A stretch of 25,639 bases of DNA from JBBDIP01 sp040880305 (GCA_040880305.1 JBBDIP010000035.1:1-25639), one strand, 5' to 3'; shown: positions 16,025-23,921, counted from the first letter of the stretch. Notes: a model not told the origin generated them from the letters alone. Translations and numbers: made by a program.

Positions 16025-16040
16025 GGCGGCCTAAGCCGCC
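16025..16040 (-). repeat. GC-rich hairpin in the ntpI leader
   Basis: The gap between the coiled-coil subunit gene and ntpI contains GGCGGC-TTAG-GCCGCC on the transcribed strand, a perfect 6-base-pair stem with a 4-base loop. No T-run follows, so it is not a normal terminator. It ends about 15 bases before the ntpI ATG, which itself lacks an obvious ribosome binding site, so it may influence ntpI translation or mRNA processing. The role is inferred. Confidence 0.4.
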
Positions 16041-16066
16041 AGGGGGACTCCCTCCTTACGTGAAAC

Positions 16067-16387
16067 CTATGAGATGGCCTTAACTACCCTTTGCATGACC
16101 GCCTTCACCGCTTCGTCCCGCCTGCCCAACGCGCTCGTACGGATACGCTCGATCTCGGATCGTGCCTGAGCGGTGACCCGTTGTTCGAGAGTCGCGCTGT
16201 CTTGCGACACCCTGCGAGCGATAGATTGGGCTTCGCTCTGGGCTTCCTTGACAGCCTTCTCAATGGCAGCGGCCGCTTCTTTCTCGGCGGACGACACGGC
16301 CTCTTTGGCCTTCAGCTTTGCGGCTTCGAGCCTGTCGCCGGCCGCCTTTTCGGCCTCAAGGATCGCGTCCATCTCTTTTCGAGCCAC
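16067..16387 (-). CDS. ntpF: V-type ATP synthase coiled-coil peripheral stalk subunit (G/H type)
   Basis: This small 106-residue protein is almost entirely a predicted coiled coil rich in Ala, Glu, Lys and Arg (AILEAEKAAGDRLEAAKLKA). It ends with RRDEAVKAVMQRVVKAI, as in the stalk partners of subunit E (NtpF in E. hirae, AhaH in archaea; naming differs between systems). Its place as the first gene, directly before ntpI, is exactly that of the Enterococcus ntp operon. Sequence alone would only say coiled coil; context gives the function. The listed start is GTG 16387; an ATG at 16372 (MDAILEAEKA) is possible and neither has a clear ribosome binding site. The ATPase operon could be initiated in the 88 bases upstream, but I see only a poor promoter candidate there. 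Confidence 0.85.
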   Translation of the reverse strand: MARKEMDAILEAEKAAGDRLEAAKLKAKEAVSSAEKEAAAAIEKAVKEAQSEAQSIARRVSQDSATLEQRVTAQARSEIERIRTSALGRRDEAVKAVMQRVVKAIS

Positions 16388-16475
16388 ATCATTGCCGCGC
16401 GCTGAGCGTCAGGACGCGGCCACCCTCCCCTGATTGGCCTAATTGGACTAACCAATAGATCGACTTTGAGCATTT

Positions 16476-17636
16476 CTACACAAGCGCCCGAAAGTCCTTT
16501 GGCCTAGTATCCGCTATTTTGAAGTGATAGGAAAGCGCTTGGACGATCCGGTCGGAAGCGCGTCCGTCGCCGAAAGGATTGCTGACCTGGGACATTGAGC
16601 TGTAGCGCTCCGGGTTGTCCAACAGATCCAATACGGTCCTTACCAGCAGTCCCCTGTCGGTGCCGACCAAGGCCACGGTGCCAGACGCCAACGCTTCGGG
16701 ACGCTCTGTTTTCTCCCTGCACAGGACCACCGGAGCCCCCAGCGACGGGGCCTCTTCCTGGACGCCGCCGGAGTCGGTGACCACCAGGTAGCACCTCTTC
16801 ATGAGGTTCACATAGTCGGGGTAGTCAACGGGGTCAAACAGAACGGTTCGCGGCGCTCCCGACAGGTGGCGCCTGATTGGCTCGCCCGCCCGCGGGTTCT
16901 TGTGCACCGATACAAGCATCTGGATGTCCTCGCGAGAGTTCGCGATATGCGCCAAAGCGCCTGCAACGTCCTCCATGCCCTGGCCGAAGTTCTCGCGCCT
17001 GTGCACCTCTACCAGGATGTTCCGCCTGGACGAAAAATCGATGCGGTTCAGCCGCTCATCTTTGAAGACGTAGCCGTCTTTCACTGTGAGTAGCAGGGCG
17101 TCGACCGCGGTGTTGCCGGTGACGTATATGGACTCTTCGCTGATGCCTTCTTTGAGTAGGTTGGCCTTTGACAGCTCAGTCGGCGCGAAGTGAATGTCGC
17201 TTATGGTGTCGGCTATGCGTCGCATGATTTCCTCGGGGAAGGGAGCGTACTTGTCGCCGGTGCGGAGCCCGGCCTCAACGTGCCCGCAGGGAATCTTCAG
17301 GTAGTAGGCGGCTAAGGCGGCCGACGCTGTGGTTGCCGTGTCGCCGTGGACCAGGACGATGTCGGGACGCTCGGCCTCCAATATGGGGGTCATGCCTCGC
17401 AGTATCCGCTCCGTGGTCTCGGCCAGGGTCTGGTTCTCGCGCATGATGTTCAGGTCATAGTCGCTCTTGATGTCAAAATCGTGGAGCACCTGATCCAGCA
17501 TCTCTCTGTGCTGGGCAGTGACCAAGACCTTGGAATCTATGGCTGGGGATTGTCTCTCAAGGGCTTTCACTAGAGGGGCCATCTTGGTGGCTTCGGGCCT
17601 GGTGCCAAAAACCGACATAACCTTCAATCTTTTCAC
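16476..17636 (-). CDS. wecB: non-hydrolysing UDP-N-acetylglucosamine 2-epimerase
   Basis: The enzyme interconverts UDP-GlcNAc and UDP-ManNAc, feeding teichoic-acid-type or other surface polysaccharides (mnaA in Bacillus). From GTG 17636 it has 386 residues, normal length. It starts VKRLKVMSVFGTRPEATKMA and keeps the family's catalytic set: D99 in VHGDT, E121 in VEAGLRTG, E135 in FPEE and H212 in VHRREN (matching D95, E117, E131 and H213 of E. coli WecB). SGGVQEEAPSLGAPVV is also present. The frame is open back to GTG 17648, but that codon directly abuts AGAGGT, so the downstream GTG is more likely. It follows wecA, the next enzyme in surface-glycan priming, and precedes the ATPase operon as mnaA precedes atp in B. 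subtilis. Confidence 0.95.
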   Translation of the reverse strand: MKRLKVMSVFGTRPEATKMAPLVKALERQSPAIDSKVLVTAQHREMLDQVLHDFDIKSDYDLNIMRENQTLAETTERILRGMTPILEAERPDIVLVHGDTATTASAALAAYYLKIPCGHVEAGLRTGDKYAPFPEEIMRRIADTISDIHFAPTELSKANLLKEGISEESIYVTGNTAVDALLLTVKDGYVFKDERLNRIDFSSRRNILVEVHRRENFGQGMEDVAGALAHIANSREDIQMLVSVHKNPRAGEPIRRHLSGAPRTVLFDPVDYPDYVNLMKRCYLVVTDSGGVQEEAPSLGAPVVLCREKTERPEALASGTVALVGTDRGLLVRTVLDLLDNPERYSSMSQVSNPFGDGRASDRIVQALSYHFKIADTRPKDFRALV

Positions 17637-17658
17637 GGGGGACCCCACACCTCTTTCG

Positions 17659-18726
17659 CTATCGCTGGCCGCCTGAACTCTGATCAGCCTGCCTTTTTCC
17701 GTGCCTGCGGCTGGAGACGGTCAGTAGCCCGGCCCTGTGGGCGGCCGCGAACAGCACGATGACCGCCACCCCCACGATTGGGCCGCCGGTCTGTATGGGC
17801 ACGAAGCCCGATATCAGGCCCAGAGCCCCAAACAGGAGGCTCACCAGGTAGATCGACAGCACCGCGTTTCTTTGGCCCAATCCAAGTTCAAGGAGCCTGT
17901 GGTGCAGGTGGTCGTGGTCAGCCTGCGAGACAGCTTGCCCCGATATCTTGCGCCTTACGATGGCAAAGGCAGTGTCGGAGATAGGCACCATCAGCGTCAG
18001 AAGAGGGGCCAGAACCGACATGAATACAGCGGACTTCACGAGGCCCTGGACTGAAAGGACCGCGAGAGCCAGTCCGAGATACATGGCGCCGGCGTCGCCC
18101 ATGAAGATCGATGCCGGGTGAAAGTTGTAGGGCAGGAATCCCAGGACGCTGCCGGCGATCGCCGCGGCTGCGGGCGGGATGCCGTAAGCCCCCGCTTTGT
18201 ACGACGCGAACACGATTACAGTGGCGGTGATGGCTACGATGCCGGCCGCCAGGCCGTCCAGACCGTCCGAGAGGTTCACCAGGTTTTCAAACGATACAAC
18301 CCACATGAGGGTGAGCGGGACCGCCAGGAAACCCAGCACGTTCAGCGCTCCCGAGAAGGGGTTGGTGAGGAACGATATGCTGACGCCGATCGCGATGACG
18401 ACGGCGCCGGAGAGAACTTGTCCAAGCGCTTTTTGCCAGGGTTTCAGGGTCACGACATCGTCAATCACTCCAACGACCAGGATCACCAGCCCTCCAAAGA
18501 TGAGAGCGTACTCGGCCGTGGAATCCAAAGGGTGAGACAGCAGCATAGCCGCGACGGACGACAGGTAGATGGCGACGCCGCCGAGGTGAGGGATGGGAAC
18601 TTTGTGTACGCTGCGGGCGTTGGGGTACACCAAGGCGCCCACTCTGCGGGCGAAAGTCCGCATGAGCGGGGTGGCGACCAGCGAAATAGCCAACGCGGCC
18701 AAAAAAGCGTAACTAGTCTGCAACAA
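17659..18726 (-). CDS. wecA: undecaprenyl-phosphate GlcNAc-1-phosphate transferase (WecA/TagO family)
   Basis: A polytopic membrane enzyme that moves a sugar-1-phosphate, most likely GlcNAc-1-P, from UDP-sugar to undecaprenyl phosphate and so primes teichoic acid or other wall polymers. The 355-residue protein has about ten to eleven hydrophobic helices. It carries HKVPIPHLGG (41-50), the aspartates D89-D90 in GVIDD, NLSDGLDGLA (151-160), FMGDAGAMYLG (208-218) and the HxH loop DHDHLHHRL (269-276 region) that separates WecA/TagO from MraY. The basic tail after about 330 is cytoplasmic. The start is one of two consecutive TTG codons (18726 or 18723) preceded by GGGAGGGG. The UDP-GlcNAc epimerase gene follows 22 bases later. 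The exact donor sugar is inferred. Confidence 0.93.
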   Translation of the reverse strand: MLQTSYAFLAALAISLVATPLMRTFARRVGALVYPNARSVHKVPIPHLGGVAIYLSSVAAMLLSHPLDSTAEYALIFGGLVILVVGVIDDVVTLKPWQKALGQVLSGAVVIAIGVSISFLTNPFSGALNVLGFLAVPLTLMWVVSFENLVNLSDGLDGLAAGIVAITATVIVFASYKAGAYGIPPAAAAIAGSVLGFLPYNFHPASIFMGDAGAMYLGLALAVLSVQGLVKSAVFMSVLAPLLTLMVPISDTAFAIVRRKISGQAVSQADHDHLHHRLLELGLGQRNAVLSIYLVSLLFGALGLISGFVPIQTGGPIVGVAVIVLFAAAHRAGLLTVSSRRHGKRQADQSSGGQR

Positions 18727-18805
18727 CGCCCCTCCCTACCTGCGTAATTCTACATAAGCCTGTCCTGACTAGTCAACCGGAACGGGCCGGGCCAACGCCG
18801 CCCGT

Positions 18806-19288
18806 CTACCGCTTGTTGAACTGCTCCACCTGCATTTTGGCTTCAGCGAAGATCTCCCGGGACAGTGGGTCCGGGTAAGGTTCGCTGTACACAACTCTCT
18901 TGATGCCCGCGTTGATTAGCATCTTGGCGCACGTGATGCAGGGCTCGAGGGTCGTGTAAACCGTTGAGCCGTCCAGCGATATGCCGTAGCGGGCAGCCTG
19001 GATCAACGCGTTTTGCTCTGCGTGCAGCCCGCGGCAGATCTCGATCCTCTCACCCGACGGTATCCCAAGTTTCTCTCTCAGACAGCCTACTTCCGCGCAG
19101 TGATCCAGTCCTGTCGGGGCGCCGTTGTAGCCCGTCGAGAGGATTCGCTTGTCCTTCACCACCACCGCTCCGACATCTCGACGGAGGCAGGTCGAGCGCT
19201 TGGATACCACTTCAGCTACTTCCATAAAGTACTCGTCCCAGGTCGGCCTTTCATGTCCTTCCATTGCTTTGACTGACCCTGCCACCAT
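18806..19288 (-). CDS. comEB: dCMP deaminase (ComEB family)
   Basis: The enzyme converts dCMP to dUMP, a route to dTMP, in the cytoplasm; in Bacillus the gene is named comEB from its position in a competence operon, though it is not needed for DNA uptake. The 160-residue product from ATG 19288 contains the zinc and proton-shuttle signature H89-A-E91 (GLHAEQNALIQAA) and C117-x-x-C120 (EPCITCAKM). It also has the family loop HCAEVGCLREKLGI. The ATG has AGAGGTG 6 bases upstream, so the longer open frame to 19339 is rejected: it would overlap the previous gene. It begins 5 bases after the ywlG-type gene. Confidence 0.95.
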   Translation of the reverse strand: MVAGSVKAMEGHERPTWDEYFMEVAEVVSKRSTCLRRDVGAVVVKDKRILSTGYNGAPTGLDHCAEVGCLREKLGIPSGERIEICRGLHAEQNALIQAARYGISLDGSTVYTTLEPCITCAKMLINAGIKRVVYSEPYPDPLSREIFAEAKMQVEQFNKR

Positions 19289-19293
19289 TTGGT

Positions 19294-19905
19294 TCACCTC
19301 TCCACGCCTTTGCCGATCGTTTCTTCCACTTCGTCCCACGCGTACACGGCGCGCTTGCCGCCGACAAGCTTGGGCCTGGTTCGGGCCAGCGTGAGGTGCG
19401 CGTCGCCGATCGAACGTATGGCCAGGCGGACGGGGACCGCCACCGGGCGGAGGTGCATCCCGATGAAGGTGTCGCCGATGTCGATGCCGGCGTGGGCCTG
19501 GATCGACTCGACCATCACCGGGTCGCTGAAACGCTTAAGCGCCGTAGACGCGGTCGCTCCCCCTGCGTGGGGGACCGGCAGCACGGTGACTTCCGTGAGA
19601 TTGTACTTCTCCTGGGTCTCGCGTTCGACAACCAGGGACCGGTTCAGGTGCTCGCAACACTGCACAGCGAACTGGACTCCAGTGCCCTTGAGGGCTTCGT
19701 GGACGCCATCAAGCACCGCTGCTGCCACGTCGGTGTTTCCCGTGGAACCTATCCTTTTGCCCTGCACTTCAGAGGTAGAGCAACCCAGGATCAGTACCTG
19801 CCCCGGACGAAGCTTTGCGACCTCCAAGAGACCCGATACCGCCCTACGCACCTGTTCCTTTACTCCCCCAAGGTCCAGGACCTCGGGGATTTCCCCTTCA
19901 GGCAT
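19294..19905 (-). CDS. ywlG: UPF0340 / TIGR01440 family protein (YwlG-like), function unknown
   Basis: A 203-residue conserved protein of Bacillota. It has the recognisable blocks LILGCSTSEVQGKRIGSTGN near residue 40, QCCEHLNRSLVVERE near 83, VPHAGGATAS and a terminal RAVYAWDEVEETIG. No biochemical function is established to my knowledge, and I see no membrane segment or signal peptide. It overlaps the end of rpiB by 8 bases, and its ATG has GGGAGGAA 8 bases upstream. The rpiB-ywlG pairing is the same as in B. subtilis, and the conserved cysteines and histidines suggest an enzyme, but that is only an impression. Confidence 0.9.
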   Translation of the reverse strand: MPEGEIPEVLDLGGVKEQVRRAVSGLLEVAKLRPGQVLILGCSTSEVQGKRIGSTGNTDVAAAVLDGVHEALKGTGVQFAVQCCEHLNRSLVVERETQEKYNLTEVTVLPVPHAGGATASTALKRFSDPVMVESIQAHAGIDIGDTFIGMHLRPVAVPVRLAIRSIGDAHLTLARTRPKLVGGKRAVYAWDEVEETIGKGVER

Positions 19906-20374
19906 TCCGCGTTCCTCCCGATAGCTGTGATGTATACTTCCTCTCTACTGCAGAGATCTTGTCGACCCTTTTCTGGTGCCTGCCGCCCTGAAAGGAGGCA
20001 GAAAGCCAGGTTTCAACCACGTCCCGGGCAACCCCGGAACCCACTACCCGCTCACCCAAGCAGAGCACGTTGGCGTCGTTGTGCTCACGGGAGCAGCGCG
20101 CCGAAAATGTATCAGAGCAGGTGACCGCGCGGATGCCCGGAACCTTGTTGGCGGTAATCGCCATGCCCAGGCCTGTCCCGCACACGAGAATGCCAAAGTC
20201 CGCTTGGCCGCCCGTCACGGCCTCGCACACTTTGAGCGCGAAGTCCGGGTAGTCAACGGAATCGGCGGACGCCGCGCCCATGTCGACGGCGTCGTGCCCC
20301 AGTTCCTTGAGCCACGAGAACACTTCCTGCTTCAGGCGGTAACCGGCGTGATCGCTCCCAACCGCTAACTTCAA
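19898..20374 (-). CDS. rpiB: ribose-5-phosphate isomerase B
   Basis: RpiB interconverts ribose-5-phosphate and ribulose-5-phosphate in the pentose phosphate pathway. The 158-residue protein starts KLAVGSDHAGY with D8-H9, and has the catalytic-base cysteine C65 in VCGTGLGM and H98 in REHNDANVLCLGER, all diagnostic of RpiB/LacAB. The start is TTG 20374 with AGGAGG 8 bases upstream. The last ~20 residues (ISAVERKYTSQLSGGTRNA) run past the usual core and overlap the next gene. It lies 29 bases after the sua5 fusion gene, where B. subtilis has ywlF. Confidence 0.96.
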   Translation of the reverse strand: MKLAVGSDHAGYRLKQEVFSWLKELGHDAVDMGAASADSVDYPDFALKVCEAVTGGQADFGILVCGTGLGMAITANKVPGIRAVTCSDTFSARCSREHNDANVLCLGERVVGSGVARDVVETWLSASFQGGRHQKRVDKISAVERKYTSQLSGGTRNA

Positions 20375-20403
20375 GAGACATGCCTCCTAGAAAGTGGTGG
20401 CGC

Positions 20404-21942
20404 CTACTCGAGAAGTCCTGACAGCGTTCTCGCCAGAACCGACAATCCGCGCGCCAGGACCTCTGCCGTTCGTTCATAGTCTTGCTGGCCGCGGCCTATC
20501 GGGTCCGAAACGTCGCCGCCGGCGGCACCCAGAGAGACCTCATCCAGCGTCCGGACCTTGGCCCGGTGGACGGGAAACAAATCCAACAGCGCTCGCTTGT
20601 GGGCCGCCGTCATGGTGACTACCAGGTCGGCCTCCACTAGGTCCGCCTCGGTGACCAGCGCGGACCTGTGGCCCCCGAGGTCAAGCCCCTGGGACGACAT
20701 GACCGTCACCGCTTCGGGTGAGGCCGGGAGTCCGGGCGCCGCAGAGGTGCCCCTTGACCACACCCTCGCCGCGATCGCCGACGCATCCCACATCTTGCGC
20801 ATGATAGCTTCGGCCATCGGGCTCCTGCATGTATTGCCCGAACACACCATAAGCAGGTTCAGCGTCGCATCTTTGGCAGGCGGCGTCTTCCTTCCGCCGC
20901 TCGCCCGATGTAGTCGATTCTGTATTGCTAGGCCCAATCCTGCTTCGGGAAAGGATTCAGCCAGGATGAGGTCCGCGCCCAGCTGATCTGCATACCTCAA
21001 ACTGGAGAAAAGCCTTGCGGCAACCGGGGCCAGGTCGGACCTGGACCCGAGCTCCAGCGCGAAGAAGGAGCCGGGATAGCTCTGGGCCAGCCGGGAGTAA
21101 CCGGGCGCGTTCTCGGCAGAGGCCAGGACAGCCACCTTTTTCCCGGAAATGAGCGCCTTCAGCGCTTGCAGGACGACCGCCCGCCTTTGGTCCTCCGGGG
21201 TCCCTGACGCCAATAACACCGCGGCTTTGGGCGCGTAGTGCTTGTACTTCATGCCCGGCGATGGCGGCGCGCCGGCCGGGATTTGGGTCACAACCCGAAT
21301 CTCGCCCAGCACCTGGCTCAAGTCCTCGACCGACAGGCCGCCCGGCCTCAGCACCACGGGGATCGGACCCGAGATGTCCAACACCGTGGACTCAACGCCG
21401 ATGCCGGCGGGGCCGCCGTCTACGATGAAGTCCACCTTGCCGTCCAGGTCCGAGAACGCCGCTTCAAAGGTGGTCGGGCTGGGGCTCCCCGAAATGTTGG
21501 CTGACGGAGCGGCGACGGGCACCCCGGAGAGGTCTATGAGCCTGTGCGCCACCGGATGGTCGGGCATCCGCACGGCGACGGTGGGCAGACCGGCGGTGAC
21601 AATGGACGGCACCAGGTCGGACCTCGGGAACAACAACGTGAGCGGGCCGGGCCAGAAGGTTTCCATGAGGCGCGACGCGGTCGCCGAAATCTCCCTGACC
21701 AGAGGCGCCACCGACTCGATCCTGGATACGTGCACGATCAGGGGGTTGTCCTGGGGCCTGCCTTTGGCTTCGAAAACCTTGGCGATAGCGCCGGGCATGA
21801 GAGCGTTGGCGCCGAGCCCGTAGACTGTCTCGGTCGGAAACGCCACCAGAGCGCCCGCGCGCAGCGCCTGCGCACATGCGATCAACAGGTCATCTCTTGG
21901 CTCGTAGGGGTCAACCTTGACAACCCTGGTCTGCAAATCCAT
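20404..21942 (-). CDS. fusion of Sua5/YwlC (tRNA t6A synthesis) and a YwlE-type low-molecular-weight phosphatase
   Basis: One 512-residue chain carries two enzymes. Residues about 1-345 are a full Sua5 (L-threonylcarbamoyladenylate synthase, for t6A37 of ANN-decoding tRNAs): FPTETVYGLGANA (35-47), KGRPQDNPLIVHV (60-72), VAAPSANISGSPSPT, the linker SPGMKYKHYAP (228-238) and a C-terminal Sua5 domain (about 240-345). Residues about 360-512 are a low-molecular-weight protein phosphatase: P-loop C367-SGNTC-R373-SP and acid D480-P481. The P-loop has Thr at 371, as in B. subtilis YwlE where it selects phospho-arginine, not the Ile/Leu of tyrosine phosphatases, so arginine phosphatase activity is likely (inference). 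No stop or frameshift lies between the domains. ATG 21942 directly abuts GGGAGGG; TTG 21936 is better spaced and may be the real start. In B. subtilis ywlC and ywlE are separate neighbouring genes. Confidence 0.93.
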   Translation of the reverse strand: MDLQTRVVKVDPYEPRDDLLIACAQALRAGALVAFPTETVYGLGANALMPGAIAKVFEAKGRPQDNPLIVHVSRIESVAPLVREISATASRLMETFWPGPLTLLFPRSDLVPSIVTAGLPTVAVRMPDHPVAHRLIDLSGVPVAAPSANISGSPSPTTFEAAFSDLDGKVDFIVDGGPAGIGVESTVLDISGPIPVVLRPGGLSVEDLSQVLGEIRVVTQIPAGAPPSPGMKYKHYAPKAAVLLASGTPEDQRRAVVLQALKALISGKKVAVLASAENAPGYSRLAQSYPGSFFALELGSRSDLAPVAARLFSSLRYADQLGADLILAESFPEAGLGLAIQNRLHRASGGRKTPPAKDATLNLLMVCSGNTCRSPMAEAIMRKMWDASAIAARVWSRGTSAAPGLPASPEAVTVMSSQGLDLGGHRSALVTEADLVEADLVVTMTAAHKRALLDLFPVHRAKVRTLDEVSLGAAGGDVSDPIGRGQQDYERTAEVLARGLSVLARTLSGLLE

Positions 21943-21951
21943 CCCTCCCGG

Positions 21952-22827
21952 TCAGACTCTACTTGCCCTAAACACCCTTTGCCTCCCCGCGTAGTCAGGA
22001 AGGACCTGCATATCACGCCATTGTCCAACTCTCGAGAAGATGTCCCCGCACGCGGAGCCCTGCCCGTCCCCGATCTCCATGAGGAACAGACCGTCCTTCT
22101 TCAAGAGCGCGGGCGCGTCCGCCGCGAGACGCTCCAAGAAGCGCAGTCCCCCGGGCCCCCCGTCAAGGGCCAAACGAGGTTCGAAGCACCTGACGTCGCG
22201 AGGGAGCGAGTCCATCTCCTCCTCCGCAATGTACGGCGGGTTTGACGCCACCAGGTCGAAGGCGCCGGCTTTGCTAGAGCGGAGCAGCGGGGCAGTCAGG
22301 TCGCCCGCAAAGAACTCGACTCGCCTGGCCACTCCCAGCAGCGCCGCGTTCTCCCGTGCCACGTCCAGGGCGTCCTGCGAGAAGTCGGTCAGGGCCACCG
22401 AGGAAAGCGGCAAAATCCTGGCAAGCGACAGCCCGATGCAGCCGGAGCCGCAGCACACATCTGCGATGGCGGCCGCATCAGCACTGCGCAGAGCCGCGGC
22501 CGCCGCTCCGACAAGTATCTCCGTCTCAGGTCTGGGTATGAGGACGCGGCGGTCCACCCGAAAACGCAGCCCCATGAACTCCTGGTAGCCGCGCAGGTAC
22601 GCGACGGGTTCGCCCGTCTTCCGGCGCTCAACCAGGGCAGAGTACTCGGTCTCCACATCTGGCGCAAGCCGCTCCTCAGGATGAAGGTAAGGGTACGAGG
22701 AGGGTTTGTCCAGCACGTGGGCAAGCAAAAGGACAGCGTCCCTGGCGGGATACTCGCTGTCCTCACGTAGAGATGCCCTCGCCTTAGAAAGGGCCTCGCC
22801 TACTGTAGCCATCTTTGGCGCGATCAC
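21952..22827 (-). CDS. prmC: peptide chain release factor N5-glutamine methyltransferase
   Basis: PrmC methylates the glutamine of the GGQ motif in release factors using S-adenosylmethionine, which speeds peptide release. The 291-residue protein has the N-terminal helical substrate domain with YQEFMGLRFRVD and LIPRPETEILV. A Rossmann methylase domain follows, with motif I IADVCCGSGCIGL (121-133) and the catalytic N196-P-P-Y199. Length is normal. The start is taken as GTG 22827, whose GTGA overlaps the prfA TGA, so it is probably translated by coupling to its own substrate's gene. An ATG at 22812 is an alternative. It ends 9 bases before the sua5 fusion. Confidence 0.95.
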   Translation of the reverse strand: MIAPKMATVGEALSKARASLREDSEYPARDAVLLLAHVLDKPSSYPYLHPEERLAPDVETEYSALVERRKTGEPVAYLRGYQEFMGLRFRVDRRVLIPRPETEILVGAAAAALRSADAAAIADVCCGSGCIGLSLARILPLSSVALTDFSQDALDVARENAALLGVARRVEFFAGDLTAPLLRSSKAGAFDLVASNPPYIAEEEMDSLPRDVRCFEPRLALDGGPGGLRFLERLAADAPALLKKDGLFLMEIGDGQGSACGDIFSRVGQWRDMQVLPDYAGRQRVFRASRV

Positions 22828-23921
22828 GCCTCCTGCAGCATCTTCTTCTCTGCTTCAGCCAAAAGCGCGTCAATCATCTCGTCTATCCTGCCGCCGAGGA
22901 ACTCCACCATCCTGTGGCTGGTGAAACCTATCCGGTGGTCGGTTATTCTGCTCTGAGGGAAGTTGTACGTACGTATCTTCTCGGACCGCTCTCCAGTCCC
23001 CACCTGTGAACGCCTCGCCTGCGAGAGCTCCTTGCTCTTCTCTTCATCGGCTATGGCCTGCATGCGCGAACGCAGGATCCTCATTGCCCTCTCGCGGTTC
23101 TGAATCTGGGATCGCTCGTCCTGGCAGGTCACCACCAGGCCTGATGGCAAGTGGGTGATCCTGACCGCCGAGTACGTGGTGTTCACGCCCTGGCCGCCCT
23201 TGCCCGACGCCATGTAGGTGTCGACCCTGAGGTCGTCAGGGTCGATCTGGATGGCGTCCGTCTCCTCGACCTCGGCGAGCACCGCCACCGTCGCGGTGGA
23301 CGTGTGGATGCGCCCGCTGGACTCAGTCGCCGGGATCCTCTGTACGCGGTGGACGCCGCCCTCGTGCTTCAGCCGCTTGAAGGCGCCGTCGCCCTCGATG
23401 GCGAACACAACCTCCTTGAACCCACCCAGGTCGGTCGGGTTGGAGGTGAGGATCTCGGTCTTCCAGCCTCTCTCTTCAGCGTACCGGCCGTACATGCGGA
23501 ACAGCTCGCCGGCGAAGAGCGAAGCCTCATCCCCGCCCGTGCCGGCGCGAATCTCCATAATGACGTGCTTGTCGTCATTGGGGTCCTTGGGGATCAGAGC
23601 GACCTTCAGGTCCTGCTCAAGCACCGCTTTCTCCGACTCGAGCGCGCTTAGGTCTTCCTGGGCAAGCGCCCTTAGCTCCTCGTCGGACTCGGACTTCAGG
23701 AGATCCCTGACCTCGGCCGTGTCGCTAAGTACCTTGCGGTAACGGCGGTACTTGCGGACCACGTCATCGAGCTTGGACTTCTCCCGGGCCAGGTCGCGAT
23801 ACTTTTTAGGGTCCGAGAACACGGACGGGTCCTCCAAAGACCGCGTTATCTCGTCGAAACGGCCCGTCATGGCATCCAGTTTAGCGGCGAGTTCGCCGCC
23901 CTCAGCTCCGCCGTGAGTCAT
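22824..23921 (-). CDS. prfA: peptide chain release factor 1
   Basis: RF1 recognises UAA and UAG and triggers hydrolysis of peptidyl-tRNA. The 365-residue protein has the codon-reading PAT motif at 197-199 (VQRIPATESSGRIHTS), which marks RF1 and not RF2. The catalytic G242-G-Q244 loop reads SGKGGQGVNTTYSAVRITHL; it has Gly where many RF1s have His after the Gln, a variant known in other bacteria. Length and domain order are complete. The ATG at 23921 overlaps the stop of the previous gene (ATGA) and has AGAGGTG about 9 bases upstream. Its modifying enzyme PrmC follows with a 4-base overlap. Confidence 0.97.
   Translation of the reverse strand: MTHGGAEGGELAAKLDAMTGRFDEITRSLEDPSVFSDPKKYRDLAREKSKLDDVVRKYRRYRKVLSDTAEVRDLLKSESDEELRALAQEDLSALESEKAVLEQDLKVALIPKDPNDDKHVIMEIRAGTGGDEASLFAGELFRMYGRYAEERGWKTEILTSNPTDLGGFKEVVFAIEGDGAFKRLKHEGGVHRVQRIPATESSGRIHTSTATVAVLAEVEETDAIQIDPDDLRVDTYMASGKGGQGVNTTYSAVRITHLPSGLVVTCQDERSQIQNRERAMRILRSRMQAIADEEKSKELSQARRSQVGTGERSEKIRTYNFPQSRITDHRIGFTSHRMVEFLGGRIDEMIDALLAEAEKKMLQEA

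Noticed and set aside
16388..16475. Promoter for the V-ATPase operon (TTGTGT...TCTATT on the minus strand)
   Set aside because: The boxes match consensus poorly (about 3 of 6 and 4 of 6), so I do not list it as a feature; read-through from wecB is equally possible.
18118..18747. 209-codon plus-strand open frame opposite wecA
   Set aside because: Antisense shadow; very polar, repetitive Arg/Asp/Gly/His composition and no recognisable motif, opposite a certain membrane protein gene.
19289..19339. Longer start for the dCMP deaminase gene
   Set aside because: It would overlap the end of the YwlG-type gene by about 46 bases; the ATG at 19288 has a well-placed AGAGGTG and gives a normal N-terminus.
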